The notes beneath the pieces are model-generated. The model did not search any database. It worked only from the letters and a program-made list of their open reading frames with translations, and had not been told where the DNA came from. A stretch of DNA of 64,000 bases from Gymnothorax reevesii (taxonomy: Eukaryota > Chordata > Actinopteri > Anguilliformes > Muraenidae), in contig CM056588.1 of NCBI GenBank assembly GCA_029721435.1, forward strand, positions 40,193,430-40,257,429, read 5' to 3'. A program made the position numbers and the translations under genes. Shown here piece by piece: positions 12,601 through 25,398 of the stretch. Each line of letters opens with the position of its first letter. Position 1 is the first letter of the stretch.

Positions 12601-13839
12601 CCAAGTGGAGTCAACCTCTCTACCTTTAGTTTCACAATACCTCATCCCTATTGAGACAGACTGCACTGCACGCAGAGAACAAATTTTGGATGCAATACTC
12701 CCGAGAGGTATGAAATACAAGACTGTGCAATGGCACGTCAACACTTGTCCTAAACACGCATGACACTCCCCTTTATGACCTCCATACCCCCTCTTTTGGT
12801 CAAACCACCGGTGAAATTAACAAATGAAGAGTCAAAAAAGCAAAACACAGCAGCACGTGCTTCAGTGACGTTTCACCCAGGTGGACCGTGTTCAAGAACC
12901 GTGAATTTTCCGTTTTCCTTTAGGCGCCCAAATGGAATCCCCAACGCTGCACTTCAGGTTACGCAACAAATCAAGCCGCAATACCTTTTTCTTCTGAAGA
13001 AACACATTTATTCTGTTTCGACACGTCGTAATAAAATTTAGTAAACTCGGGGCATAAAATGTGCCTCCAGCAGCCCAATCTGTCTCTATAAACCAGTTTA
13101 AAAAAAAAAAAAAAAGACGGAAACACTTCGAGGTTCACGGAAGATGTTTGGCCGAAGTGCGCCCACCACCATGTTTCAGCGCAACGCTGAAACAGAAAAC
13201 AATTAAATCATTTGCCGTCTGAAACTAATAATATCTTTAATAGATTAAATGCATACTCGAATTAGGACTACTGCATATCACAAGTGAGGTGACATTTTGA
13301 CAGGGCTGTCCCAGTGGATGAATAATGGTTGAATTCAAACGTTCGGGTTCGCAGATATTGGGGGGCGGGGGTCAAATTAGGTAGGCAAAATCTGCTAACG
13401 AAACGATCAAAACAATGGGATTTTTGAGTTCTTCTCCTTGAAATAAGTTAGAAAGGACACCGCAATATATCACTAAACCTAAAAGTCCATGACATTTTTA
13501 GTCGCATAAACCGACGAAGTTAATCATGTGTTAATCATTCTAGAATTTGCAAGACACGTCTACTCTCATACTTAAGAAGGCAACTGTGTTATTGATTTAG
13601 CCTAACTTCAAACCTCGAGTGCCCTATTGTTTTAAAACGTAAAATTGGTAACGTAAATTCGGTACGCAAAACATCAACGGAAAACATATTTTATTTTCTT
13701 TTAATTTAATGCTTTTTTCCTTCTGGTATTTGAGAGAGCAGTTGTCAAAGAGAGGGCAGACTGATTTTGTCATGAACATATTTCCCGTCAGAAAAGGACA
13801 CAGCTGCTGGCAAAAAAATTTTTCTTTGCTTTGATGGAA

Positions 13840-14770
13840 AGCGACAACACGATCACCCGCAGATGGCAGCTCGTCTCTCAATTGTGGCAAAGAAAATACC
13901 AAGTATATACGCCCACGCTGTGCTGTTTCGTCGTCGCGCAATCGAACACACACTAGTCCGCAAGACTCCGTTTTTGGCTTAGAGTAAATTCCAACTTGCA
14001 GTGTTTATAAGCAAAATTACATTTCACTTCCCAGCCAAAACACAATCTAAACCAATTCCTTCCAAACAGGAACAACCCAACCCATGAATCAGGAATTCTA
14101 ACCTTCCCTCAGGAATAAGACATTGGGCTTCAGTTATTCATGAAGTTAATTTTCTTCTTTGATCACCAATTCTTGGTTTATACATGTGGGCTGTCATATT
14201 AAGCAAATCTTGATTCTAACCCCACGTATGTCGCATTAAAATATCTCTCAAACCAGAAAAACCGAAATATACAGGCAGCCCAAGTGAAACTGGATTTTGT
14301 AACCGATTCAGTATTACAAGTTCAATTTAAAATATCAACTTCAACTAACTACAGCTTCGTTAAGCAAATAAGGCATTCCACGACACTTCTGTTAATTAAG
14401 CAACATAAAGCAAATCTGTTGAAAGCCGCAATGACAAAATAAAATATGAAAAGCGGTAGATGATTCTACAAACACGTGCACATTTTCATTTGTCAATACG
14501 GGCAAAATGCAGAGCTTTTTTAAAAAAAGAAAAGAAACTATAAAATCAGAATGACTTACGGCCTCAAAACATCGTATCCCAGTCGGATACTAAAATTTCT
14601 TTCAAACAGTGGCGGAACAGTGCGCGCTTGTCCTGCGGTGGATGTATTTACATCGCTTTGCTGTGGTTTTGAAAACACAGCCGAGGTCGGACAGAAGCTC
14701 CACGCTTACCGTAGTGCATATAGTAGACACGGAATTCGCGCGCAGCAGTGTACCGTAAAATAAGAACTAC
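13840..14770 (-). promoter_or_regulatory. CpG-rich patches with a minus-strand splice donor; candidate promoter/first exon
   Basis: Two stretches (13840-13975 and 14595-14770) are unusually rich in CpG compared with the rest of the window, for example TTCGTCGTCGCGC and AATTCGCGCGCAG. On the minus strand, 14560 down to 14554 reads C|GTAAGT, a strong donor. Read this way, 14560 to about 14740 could be a non-coding first exon; the only obvious ATG there meets a stop at once. No downstream coding exon is identifiable, so this is an inference from composition and one splice motif. Confidence 0.3.
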
Positions 14771-14774
14771 GCAC

Positions 14775-16190
14775 GACTTAAAAAGCTAACGTTTCGGAGT
14801 ACATTATACCAAGGTTATCGTGAATGAAGCCAAATTAAATCTTACATGTGGTGAGCATTTAGAAGATTTATATCTAATCATCATTGAGAAATTTGTGATA
14901 GGTTTATTTCACTTTCAAACCAAACAGGAGACAGTGCCAACTGTATTTGGTAAATCTGCCACTCAGCTCCAACGCTGGAACAAGAACTTTTTTTGTTTGG
15001 CTTTGTTCCCCTGGGTGATATAAACTAGGAGCTGATGGTAATTATGGTAGTGGGGAAAGGAGGTCATAAATATGTGCCAACTACACCAAGGAAATAATGC
15101 CTCATGGCAGACACAAAGACCTTCCAGTAAAATTAGGTTTTATCATTCTGCCTCTACAGCTGGCAGCCAATGCAATCTAAAGGGTAGATTGTCAGTGCAA
15201 AACTGAGCACCAGTGATAGAGCTTGGCTCCAACATAACCAGCCAAAGCATAATCATCATCATTCCTCAGCACTTTGAGATCTGTATATCTCCTCAATGAA
15301 ATTCCATGCCATTCACAGAATGACTGTATCAGCAAAATGCAATAAAATTGTTTTGTGCAAATTAACGGCCTGGTGTCATGATGTCACTGGTCAAACATCT
15401 TTTAAAAACCATCAAAGCCACGGTCTGTTTGCTAATCCATTAAAAAAGACCACATGGAGGAAAATTCAAGCTTGTTTTCAGTCTGGTCTTAAGATGGCTC
15501 AGCTGGCATTGTGCAGGTCTGGAGGCTGTCAAGACAGCAACAAGATGGTTCAGATAGCGCAAACGCGCTGGCAAGACCACTGCGGTGGGCTGGTTTGGCA
15601 CAGATGACGAACATTCACCAAATTCCAGATGGTATCCAGCTGGAGTCGTATCTGGTTCCAGCTAGATTTCCATCTCAGGCTGAGAGCTGTGATATCAACC
15701 ATGCTTTCTCCTGTTTTTCTATCATGTCAATTCAAAGCTGTTCACACCCTCGAAGAAATAATCGCTGAACAGAAGTAGCTGTATCATTATTGTTATTGAT
15801 GTCGCTGGTTTTCGTTTTTGAGAACTGGGTAGAATAAGTTTTGGTAGAAGAGCACCAGAAAGGGAGAGAGAGAGCGATGGGGAGGGCTAGAGGCATACAT
15901 ACATTATCACAAGCTTCCAAACCCTGAATATCTTCATTCTTTCAGCTGCCTTCACAGATGCCAGAACCCTCATTGCGATGAAAGAGGTACACAGTTATTC
16001 ACAAACCCCTCAAAGTAAAAGTAGCTTGAAGGGCCCTATATTTAGACAAGAGGGATTTTACTGGGAGAGTAACAGATATCTCTTTAATCGCTTATGAACA
16101 TTCGTTTAATCTGACAAGAGAAGGGAAGCATCGAGCTTCAAACTCCATCATGGCTGTTACCTCAATGATTGCACCACTCACCTGCATTTT
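14775..16190. other. No gene seen
   Basis: ORFs of about 60-103 codons occur on both strands but show no family motif. I see no clear repeat ends. Confidence 0.45.
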
Positions 16191-16199
16191 CATTAGTGC

Positions 16200-16392
16200 T
16201 TTCAAAACGGGTTACTGCTCTCAGGCAAGCATTCATTCACAAGCACACGCTCACTGTGGAGCTCACCCGCCGTCACATGGAAGTGCAAGCATGCTCCCTA
16301 TCTCTCTCTCTCACACACACTCATAGTCACACATGCGCATAAATACTCACATGCTTACCATCACATAATCTCGCACACAAGTACACTCTCTT

Positions 16393-16435
<43 letters not shown>

Positions 16436-16720
16436 TTCACTAATTGTCACACATACTCTTGTGCAAGAGTTCACACATTCAGACAGTGCACACATACTTG
16501 CACACTCTGTGGCACGGTCATAAAATGCTTGCACATTCACTTTCTCACACAAGCACGCACACACTTTCACATTCTGTGTCTCACATACACGTACACACAA
16601 ACACACACACTCAAATATTCACTCATGTACTTTCGCATTCCGAGTCCCACACTCACGAACACGCAGAGAACACTAGCGTGTCACGCACACTCATACACTC
16701 GCTAACTCATGTAACAAAGA
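16200..16720. repeat. CA-rich microsatellite region
   Basis: The core is a (CA)n tract at about 16394-16431 within 500 bp of interrupted TCACACA/CACTCA sequence. ORFs on both strands here are low-complexity translations of the repeat. Confidence 0.85.
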
Positions 16721-16899
16721 GTCATGAAACCTCTCTAAAAGAGGCATTCACTGATTTAGTCTTGATAGTAAATAGACCGGAAACCAGCAGGCATATTACC
16801 AGGGCTCATATTTAATTCATCACAAGCACACGCACCAGCAGCATGTAAGGCTGAAAAACCTCAATACGAACCGGATGTGGAGCGGAACAAAAACATGCA

Positions 16900-17225
16900 G
16901 AACCAGCAGACTGTCGGGTTTAAACTTTTTCCACAGAAATGGCAAGAACAGAGATGGAGGAGAGGAGAGGAGGAGTGAAAAAGAAGATATTAGAAGAGCA
17001 TTAAGAATAGGATAAAGTAGATGAGAAACAAAAACAAAATGGAGAAGTGAAGGATAGCAAGGAAAAGAGTTCAGGAGAGGAGGAGGTTTGAGGATTAAAG
17101 GACAGAGGAAAAGCAAAAAGTTGATGATGGAGAGGAGAGGCAGAAATGAAGAGAATGGAGAAGGAAAGTAAAAAAGAAGAGAAGTATAGAGAACAGAGGG
17201 ATAAAGAAAATAAAGGCATGAAGAA
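16900..17225. repeat. Purine-rich (GA/AGGA) low-complexity tract
   Basis: The + strand is dominated by A and G (GGAGAGGAGAGGAGGAG and similar). It produces a spurious 209-codon minus ORF rich in Leu, Ser, Phe and Pro. Such polypurine tracts can form triplex DNA, but no function is shown. Confidence 0.75.
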
Positions 17226-17229
17226 GGTT

Positions 17230-17675
17230 TGTGAGCATGACAAACCAGGGACTTAAGCACAGAGGTCAGTTTCACATGGTTTATTTCAGATCGGCTGAGG
17301 ATCAGACAGTCCAGTTCCTTACCAATCAGGAAGCCAGTCGGCAGAGTCAGTGTCGAAAAATTGGCAGCGATCCAGGAGCCAGACAAATAATGCACCACAA
17401 GGGAGAAATGCGACCGTAAGTTGAGACGCAATCGAAAGTCAAAAACCAAGTCAACAGAGACCGATGACAGAGAGAACCAGAACTGAAAATCAACTCTCAG
17501 TAAACCAAAGGCTCAACAGGTAGAACTGAGACTGACTTGCACTGGTCTACATAAAATTAAGGGCTTAAATGCACTGGGAAGTTATGTTAAGGTGAAACAG
17601 AGCAATTGGGCAGGCGAGCAGCGAGCAGAGAAGCGCGTGGTAACAAACAAGGTAATGAGATACATGACATTCACA
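17230..17675 (-). mobile_element. Putative solo LTR, minus orientation, ends uncertain
   Basis: Read on the minus strand this starts TGTGAATGTCATG. It runs through pyrimidine-rich sequence to a polyadenylation signal (AATAAA, complement near 17280-17286). It ends about 50 nt later in CATGCTCACA, giving TG...CA termini. The spacing from AATAAA to the end matches the better supported LTRs at 24128-25150 and 60720-63858. Flanking 5-mers (AGGTT and GGATG) do not match, so the limits or intactness are uncertain. Confidence 0.45.
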
Positions 17676-17879
17676 GGATGGGGAGAGTGAGCAGGCTGCA
17701 ACAAGCGAAAATTAAAACACGTAGCAAATGAAAATAAGTGGAAATGACAAACAAGAAAAATAAATACAAAAACCGGTAAACTACATAACTTTGACGGAGG
17801 ATAAAGGAAAAAAGAAATAAGTATGAAAACTAGAATGATCGATGAGAAGAAAAGAATGAAAAAGAGAAGGAAAACAGGC

Positions 17880-18065
17880 CTCCAAGTGTCTCACAGCGAA
17901 GCCAGCAGTTGAGTGTTTGAATCCCAGATACGCCATTAACTGTCATGGCTGCAGGTTCACAAAGGTGAGGCAACAATTTATCTCAGCCTCTCCGGGGTTA
18001 ATAGGGGTCGAGCCAGTCAAAATCCTTTTGCCGTTGGTTGCCCAGGCGCATGTAGCTGTTTGAGC
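17880..18065 (+). repeat. Possible tRNA-derived SINE remnant
   Basis: The segment TGTTTGAATCCCAGA resembles a pol III B-box region. It is preceded by CTCACAGCGAAGCCAGCAG and followed by repeat-like GGGGTTAATAGGGG. No poly-A or LINE-like tail could be placed. Confidence 0.3.
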
Positions 18066-18069
18066 AAGT

Positions 18070-21000
18070 TGTTGGCTGACTTTGTTATCTTCAGTCAGTG
18101 ATTGGCGGTAGAACTGCATAATCTAAAAGAAGCGAGAGCTGGTCGTCACGTGAGTCAGAGGAACAACGTGCTATGGCATCATCTTCCCGAGTTGATGGGA
18201 GCAGGTCGCTGTGGCGCACTAAACTGTTTGACTGTGTTCCGGGAGGGGAAAAAATGCAAAAAAACGAGAGAACGACAGAGGGGGAGAGAAAGTCAGAAGG
18301 ATGGAGAAATGAAGTATGGAGAGAAAGAGCAGAAAAGTCATGAAGGGTAGAGGGGAGAGGCAGGTGCCCGCAGCACCATCACGAGCTGTGCATTATTACT
18401 GCTCCTCCTGCGGGACCGTTGCCACAGAGTCAGTCTGTTCAAAAACATGACACTGCACAGCCCTTCTGCTTTAGGATATCACACATGCAAACAAATCTCT
18501 GCAAAAGACAAACACCTTACAGAATTTCACATTCAATCCTTTCCACCCCGGGATACGCCCATATGACTCCTTTTCACTCCAACGCACGGGTGTGGGTGCT
18601 CCTGACCATCTGTTGCTGGTGGGCTGGCATGCGAGCAAGGCTTGTTTCCCAGTCAATTCAGTCGAAAATGTTTCACACAAAGTCAAAAATGCAGTAATTA
18701 ACCTGTGATTCATGAGAGTGTTGATAAGATTAGCGTAAACCCTTGGCACACATGAATGGATTGATTTGACTGAAATAAAAAGTCTAGGAGTGAAATCCAG
18801 GCCCCTAAGCTCCCTGTTCTGCACACAGCACAGGTGCCTTCACACAAAAACACAAAAAACTTCAAACCTGACACAGTGAAGGTACTTCAAACGCCGCCAC
18901 TGTCTCGGTCCAAAACACAGCGGGGGGAAAATCAGCTTCAGGGAACGCAAGTACTTGTTTGGACGCTGGTGGAAACAGGTGCGAGGCGGTGGAGGGCTGT
19001 GATAATGATTCAAAATCTTCATCTACACCAACATCCACCCCCCCCCCCCCACCCCCCCCTGAGGGGATTGCTACTACATGTAAACACACTCAGCACATTT
19101 CCACCTGTGCTGGGAAAAAGACAGAGAGACACACATTCTCAACAAATGCAGAACTCCCCGTGTATACACGATCAATACACACGGAGCCACCTGCCGTTCA
19201 CAGGCTCGCTCATAATTATTATGTTACAGTCTTCACAAAGCACGCAACACATGACACAGGCAACATTATGCAGCACTTTCTCACATCAAGAGGGCTGATT
19301 TGCACTGTGGCAATATTAGCATAAGGGGTAAAGCATTTCTGAAATCGGTGATGTAACAAGCAATGCAGGACTGAACCCAGAATCTGCATCTAAAAAACAC
19401 TATTATATAATGCTTTGCTTATTAGTGTTGCCAGATACTTGAGCCACACTGGGATTTTTAGACTCCAAAATGTACTCAGAACTGTGTGCCAAGCAACAGT
19501 TCTGTGCCTGAAAAATTTTGTTAATGAGAAAAGTCGCAGGAGAATAAGCCGACTTGTAAGAAATGAAAGTCAAAACATGCCCTAATATCAGTAGTTGGCA
19601 GCCATGATTTGAGGAAGGGCATCTTCCTGCTCACATAGAACATTCCGCCAACCAGACAGACTGACTGAGTTAATGATCAGCTCCGCAAGGGGAGATTTAA
19701 TATTATTTTATTCATCAGAGTGGGCAGGTGTGTGCAGGTGAGCTAATCTGAGTCTGGAGTTAATATCCTCTGCCTGAGAATAATTTCTCCCGGACGTCTG
19801 CTGGGTCAGCCCAGAACAGGGTCCTGTTTACCCAGGGACGCGAGCAGCTTCAACGCCGTGCATATTAAAGCACAGCCTTGAGCTTCCTGTTTACAACACA
19901 TTATGGGAATTGAGTAAACATGCTCACACAGAATGACTTACGCACCACTCACTGTGTATTGTTCTAAACATAGTGTCTGTTTGTAAAGCCGGACATTTGT
20001 ACGGCAGTTATTCAGGTCAAGTGCCCTGGGGGAAACTCAGTGCCCTGGCTGAAAAGCAAACAAGGTCACTTATATGCTACACAACTGGCCACCTACCAAC
20101 TGGGAAGCGCAACACTCCTTTCTGCATTCCATTTATAGTACTCCCAATGAGTGCTTCCTTAAAATTCCTTATAATATTCATGAAATAGGCTGGCAATAGA
20201 GAGCAGGGTTAAAACGACAGTTTCCCAGAGATGTCAATGTGAAAATCTGGGATATTAATCTTAAATAGTGCAGAGAAGCAACAAACATATAAATCAATAT
20301 CTGACTTCCAGCGAGAAACAAAGACACCTTTGTTTGCGATTTTATTAATTTTCCTTCTTTCTTCTTCAAAGTACAAAGCAGGTCTTTAAGTAGGGCAGGC
20401 AACATTAAAAAGTGATTAACGTGAACCGCTTATCAAATTTTCACAAAGCCTGGTGACTCGGGTTGGGAAAAAGTGCAAAGAAAATGCACATCCCTCGAGG
20501 CATGCTGTTGCATCATATCTCACAGAGCTCTACACAGAAAACTCATCAACATTAAACATACATAGGTTTCTATGTAGGCCAAAAATGTTGCGAAAAAAAA
20601 AGAAAATTTCATCGCATAAAGATTAAAGGTAGCACATAAAACATTGTATGGTATGTAATAACTGAGCCTTTTTCTTAATCAGCCACTACAGACCAATTGG
20701 ATTTATCTTCATCAAATTTCAGTAAATCGGCAGAGTACTAATAATACACCTTTAATTTTCTAATGAAGTTTCCTGAAATTGCGCGGTTCTGTTTAGTGTT
20801 TCAGTTCAGTGAAACAGAAGTGCTGTAATACTTGCTATAATGTCCGTAATATGATTCTTGATTTGTAATTTGAATTATAGTACTTTTCATTGGAGAGTGC
20901 CCGTCCATGCAGCTCCAGTAATTATATTTCTTCATGTATAATTACTGATAATTTCTTGTTAGCCTGAAGCCTCACCTGAATAGATCAAGAATAACAGATT

Positions 21001-21370
21001 AAAAATGAATCTGACAGAATCATTCATCATATTCAGCTCTATTCTACATAGCTGTGCTGTTGTAAAACTACAGAGGACAATTGTGATTGAATCACTTCGA
21101 TGGCATGAGTAATGCCACTGTTTTATTTAACAAAGACATAAGTACTTACCATTTTATGCTTACATATCTAATCATATGGACCAAAACATTTCATATTGAA
21201 TACTAAAATCAGGACATGAATAAATTATAAATAAAGAGATGTAAAGCATCCAGGGATCAAATGCCTTTTCAGTGAATAGTCTCAATATTAATGATAACAA
21301 TGGAAATCGCTATATGAGCAGTTCAGCGCGTAGACCTGAAGTTTACTTTTCTGCTATTTCTTGCTGACAG
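18070..21370. other. No gene seen; possible conserved non-coding stretch
   Basis: A C-run lies at about 19038-19060. The AT-rich homeodomain-like words at 20900-20960 (AGTAATTATATTTCTTC, ATAATTACTGATAA) look like an enhancer-type non-coding element, but conservation cannot be judged from one sequence. ORFs overlapping the C-run are low complexity. Confidence 0.4.
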
Positions 21371-21371
21371 C

Positions 21372-21455
21372 AATTGAAGCACTGATTACTAAAACCCCAC
21401 AAGTCAAGTCTAGTCAAGTGTGACTTATGGGGTTTTAGTAATAGGAGCTTCAATT
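21372..21455. mobile_element. 84 bp fold-back element, copy 1
   Basis: The termini AATTGAAGC...GCTTCAATT are perfect inverted repeats. Inside them GATTACTAAAACCCCA pairs with TGGGGTTTTAGTAAT. The loop holds AAGTCAAGTCTAGTCAAGTG. A second copy in inverted orientation lies at 51341-51429. Two copies sharing the full palindrome show that it is dispersed, so it behaves as a tiny MITE. Confidence 0.7.
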
Positions 21456-21459
21456 TCCA

Positions 21460-22830
21460 AAAGGGTAAAAAATCAGGTGACCAGGGATCCTACATAGCAG
21501 TCAGTTCATTTGCATGTGCATGCGGGCCACTTTATTTGTAACTCAAGAATAAATAAACTAATAGCCCATAATGTTTCTAAACTGCATTACATTAGTCATT
21601 TTGCTAAGATGTTTCAAGTTCAGTTCATCTTATCTCGACAGCATACCATTCATAAGAAATTACCCAAAAATCACATTCATCACTCTAATCTCTCAAGGAA
21701 GAGGAATTCTTGATGAAGACTGTCACATGAAACTGAGTGAGGAGCCTGTCAGTATATTTTGTTAGGTACTTGTGAACATCCAGCAACTCACTGAATTAGA
21801 CATTGCATTCCATTGCAGCATTTGAGTGGAGACATTACCCTGCACTGCAGGGTTTAACAGCCCGAGTGCAACTAATTGAAAATTAACATTCTTCTTCACT
21901 CGCCACAGGCCTCATACTCTGAGACGTCCTCAGTCTGCTGGATAAAGAGGGCCAGGCAGTGTATCTGACAGGAAATTAAAAAGCGTTTTTTGTGGTCTGA
22001 GTCACCAGGCCTCCAGATAGTAAGAGCTGGATTCTGTGGTCACACTTGCTGGGTCCTACTGAACCATATGAGTCTAACAAATTTGTGTGGAAACGTCCAA
22101 AATCCCCAGTCCTGGAGCTTTGAGAAAACCTAGGGCACAATCAGAACATGAACCCTCAACTCATGATTCCTTATTATGCTATCATTATTTAATTAAAAAA
22201 TGTGGTATCCTCAGTCCCATCAGAATCTGGAATCACCAATCAATGAATTTGTTAAAAGCATACTCCCCTGCAGCTCATGCTGCCATTGTAAGAGTGCGCT
22301 GACCGTTTGCAGCTCTCCTCCGAAACACATGCCCGTCAGGTCGCAGACTTGGCATGCACAGAATGAGAGCGAAGGAAATACAAGTATTTTCCTGCTCAGA
22401 TAGCAACTGATGAGCACCCACACATGTCCAGTAGAAGGCAATTGAGCAAGGAATTATGCCGACCCAAACTGAGTGTATCCCTCCCATATCCCTGAGCAGC
22501 ACATAGCCAGTTATGCACTGCTGCCGTGAACCTGCTGGCCACAGTCGACACTGACATAGGTGGATTCATTTTGAGGCCGTAGTTGTCAGCCTTGCACCAA
22601 AGCCTTCCAACAGAGTGAGTCAACAACTCAACTTTTTCTTTTAAATGACAAGGCATACCAGAAGCTGTTTTGGTTTTAAACTGCGTAAAGTAAGAGCAAA
22701 AACTACCGTTTCTAATGACGTTCTCCACTTTGGAACTCAGGAAATGCGCAAAAGTACAGGGAGTCCCACTGACATTACATTTTCTCCAGAGCAGCTCATA
22801 TTTGATCTGACAAAGCAGGGGCCACTCATT
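21460..22830. other. No gene seen
   Basis: The longest ORF is a 160-codon minus frame at 22396-22878. It has no domain I recognise, no splice context, and its 5' part runs into the SINE-like sequence at 22835. I treat it as chance. Confidence 0.45.
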
Positions 22831-22834
22831 TCCA

Positions 22835-22975
22835 TGTGCAGGGTTAAGGGCCTTGCACAAGGCGCTCCACAGCTGCACTGATTTTTTATTTCTGGCTGCA
22901 TTGGACTTCGACCCAGCAACCTTCTGAATCCCAGTCCAGTGCTTCTCCTACAGCCCAGTGACTGAACACAAATAC
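22835..22975 (+). repeat. SINE-like fragment
   Basis: The sequence TTAAGGGCCTTGCACAAGG, then GCTGCA...GACC, then CAGCAACCTTCTGA and a tail CAGCCCAGTGACTGA follows the order of a widespread fish SINE/LINE-tail module. It is truncated and diverged. Confidence 0.5.
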
Positions 22976-24127
22976 AACAGGCCAAAATTTTTTGGACCCT
23001 TCAGTCATGTTTTGCTCTATGTTTTTGTGAAATAAAAGTTCAGTTTTGCAAATAACCTCAAATAGTGTAAAGCAAGCTCTGAATAGTTAAAAGGAAAAAA
23101 TAATCTGTAAATTTAGGACAATGATCTAAATTTTGGAGTCATTAAAATATTTGCATTTGGCAAAATAAACCGGTAAACACGGTATTCCCATTTTCTTCAC
23201 AAAGGATCTAAAATAAGCCTAAATTGATGCGAAATGGACCAAAAAAAATCAGGCAGACACAAATCACCAGTTCAATTTCCAGTGTAATGTTCGATGATAA
23301 CCTTCGGAACTACGAGACAGCCCTTTAAGAAAAAATGCCTCAGATCTGCTTTGCAGTTGTTACGGCAACAGATGGCTACTTTGACCTATCTACAATTTAG
23401 ACTTTTATTTTGTAAAACAAAGTGTTTATATTCCTTTTTTCATCTCTGACTGCTTAAAAATAGTCAGTGTCCAAATATTTTTGACGAGTAGCATGGGTTT
23501 TCATTGTTTGGTGTTAAATATCAGACCTGAAGGAGAAGGGCAGGATGCCTGCTGACTCAGCAATCTGAGGAGCCCCTGCGGGGTGAGCTTGATCCAATAG
23601 CTCAAAGGCAAATCGAAAAATGGCTGAGAGCAGGAAATGTCAGAGTTCAGATCTGTCTAAATAGTCTCAGTCTTCAAAACAATCCTGCCGACTAACGAGA
23701 AATTCTTCTGCTCCAGCCGTGACAGTTTCACTCGGTATCAGATTTAGGGTTGGGTTAGGAACATCACATGTGCGGGTGGGTGCACTTAGGATAATGCTGC
23801 CATTTTGCAGTAGCTGAATGCAGTAATTTTGCGTGAGATTCGGCCCTTTCAGGAGGCCAGTAGAGCCAGAATGGTCACTTTTGTCGCGGTGGACGAGCCC
23901 CTTCAGCGCACCCGTGGAAACTTGTGCATCATGTGCAATGAGAGGACGTAAAACACACCTGTTTTACACACCACACCTTTAACGGCGTCTCAACAAAAGC
24001 ATCTAATGCTCAGCTGTAGGGCATACATCTTTTATTGCTCTATAGCAGCTTTTAACCTTATGTTGTTGATGTGTATGTGGGCAACTGATTGAGTGGTGAA
24101 TTAGCGGTTATTGAATTGGCATCATAT

Positions 24128-25150
24128 TGTAAGAAGGGAGCCGGAAACACCAGGCGCAGGATGCAGAGGAATTTATTAAACACAAAAACACTAGGGGAAG
24201 AATATGGCTGGCACACCAGAAATAAAACACCGTGCACATGCACTGAACAAAAGGGAGAACTGAAATACACTGCCAAAGGCAGGGGGAGAACTGAGGTACA
24301 CACTCAATGAGTGGCTAAACTAAAAAACAAAAACTGAACCTAACTAACTGACGAACCACACTGGGAGACTGAACGAAAAGGAAGACAAGACAGGGGTGCT
24401 GCAAACAGGCTAGACTCTGGACAGGCTCGGGGAAAAACACAGGAATGCAGGAGCAGCGATATCACCATGTAGACAAAGTCAAAACAAGGATCCGTCTGAT
24501 GAAAACTTCCAATACTGCCACATTTAAGGATCACGAGAGGAGGCGGGGACTCGAAATGCAATCACACTGAAACAGAAACACATGGGGATTAATAAACAAT
24601 CACACGAGGACCGGGTATGCAATAATGACTCGAGACAAGACGCTGAGACGAGCAATCAAGCTAGACGGTTTAGATTAAGGCAATCTAAACGTGACAAGTA
24701 AAAAGCACCACAAGAAAAGCGAAAGGAAAAGCGCAGTTCCTTAAATGCAGTTACTCAGAAAGCTCAGATTGAAATCACGAAAGCCAGAAACACATACGTT
24801 CGCTAAATGAGTTAATCAAGGTTAATACTAAGTGACGAAGTATTTACAATCACCCTTAAATACGTGAAGATTAGTACGGTTAGTAATGCCCTATCAGAGA
24901 ACGCATTCACTCAGTTTAGCGAGACCCGGAATCAAGCACAGCTAGAAGCAATGAATGAAATACCAAAGCCAAACCGAAAGTAGAAAGGTGATTGGACGAC
25001 GAGACACAGGCATGCTGAAGGCAGTCACACGACACCAATGACGGCAGATTGGAAGCGGATCATCAGCCGGCTGGAAAATAAACGAGACGAAAGTAAATCA
25101 CAAGCACAAAAAACGCATGGGACAACACACGAAAGGGCAGAATCATAACA
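24128..25150 (-). mobile_element. Solo LTR (gypsy-like), minus orientation
   Basis: On the minus strand the element starts TGTTATGATTCTGCCC at 25150. It ends with TTTAATAAATTCC, about 45 nt, then CTTCTTACA at 24128. Exact 5 bp target duplications CATAT flank it (24123-24127 and 25151-25155). The TG...CA ends, a polyadenylation signal near the 3' end and a length of about 1.0 kb fit a solo LTR left by recombination. The start closely resembles that of the LTR at 60720 (TGTTGTGATTCTG), suggesting the same clade. No internal coding region remains. Confidence 0.85.
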
Positions 25151-25398
25151 CATATAGCAGTAGTTGAGCAGTATGCCTACAGGATGTCAACCACCGTTTA
25201 AAATAAGAAATGAAGAAGCAGAATACTTGGCACCACCGCCTTATTGAATTTTATATGCATGAGAGCCTCTCCTAAAAGCCTCAATATGAAGTAGATGGTT
25301 CTAACCTGAACATTATGAGGAAGCAAAATAGCACCTCCTCTGGCCAGTCCTGTGCATGCAGTCTGCCTGGTCCGAGCAAATATCATTAGTGTGCTAAA

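Noticed and set aside
16820..17449. 209-codon minus-strand ORF, the longest in the window
   Set aside because: It translates a polypyrimidine tract (Leu/Ser/Phe/Pro-rich) and the LTR-like segment next to it; no domain.
18834..19324. 154- and 121-codon + ORFs with Pro/His-rich runs
   Set aside because: The runs come from the C-homopolymer near 19040-19060; the frames lack any domain.
22396..22878. 160-codon minus ORF
   Set aside because: No recognisable motif, no splice context, and it overlaps a SINE-like fragment; consistent with chance.
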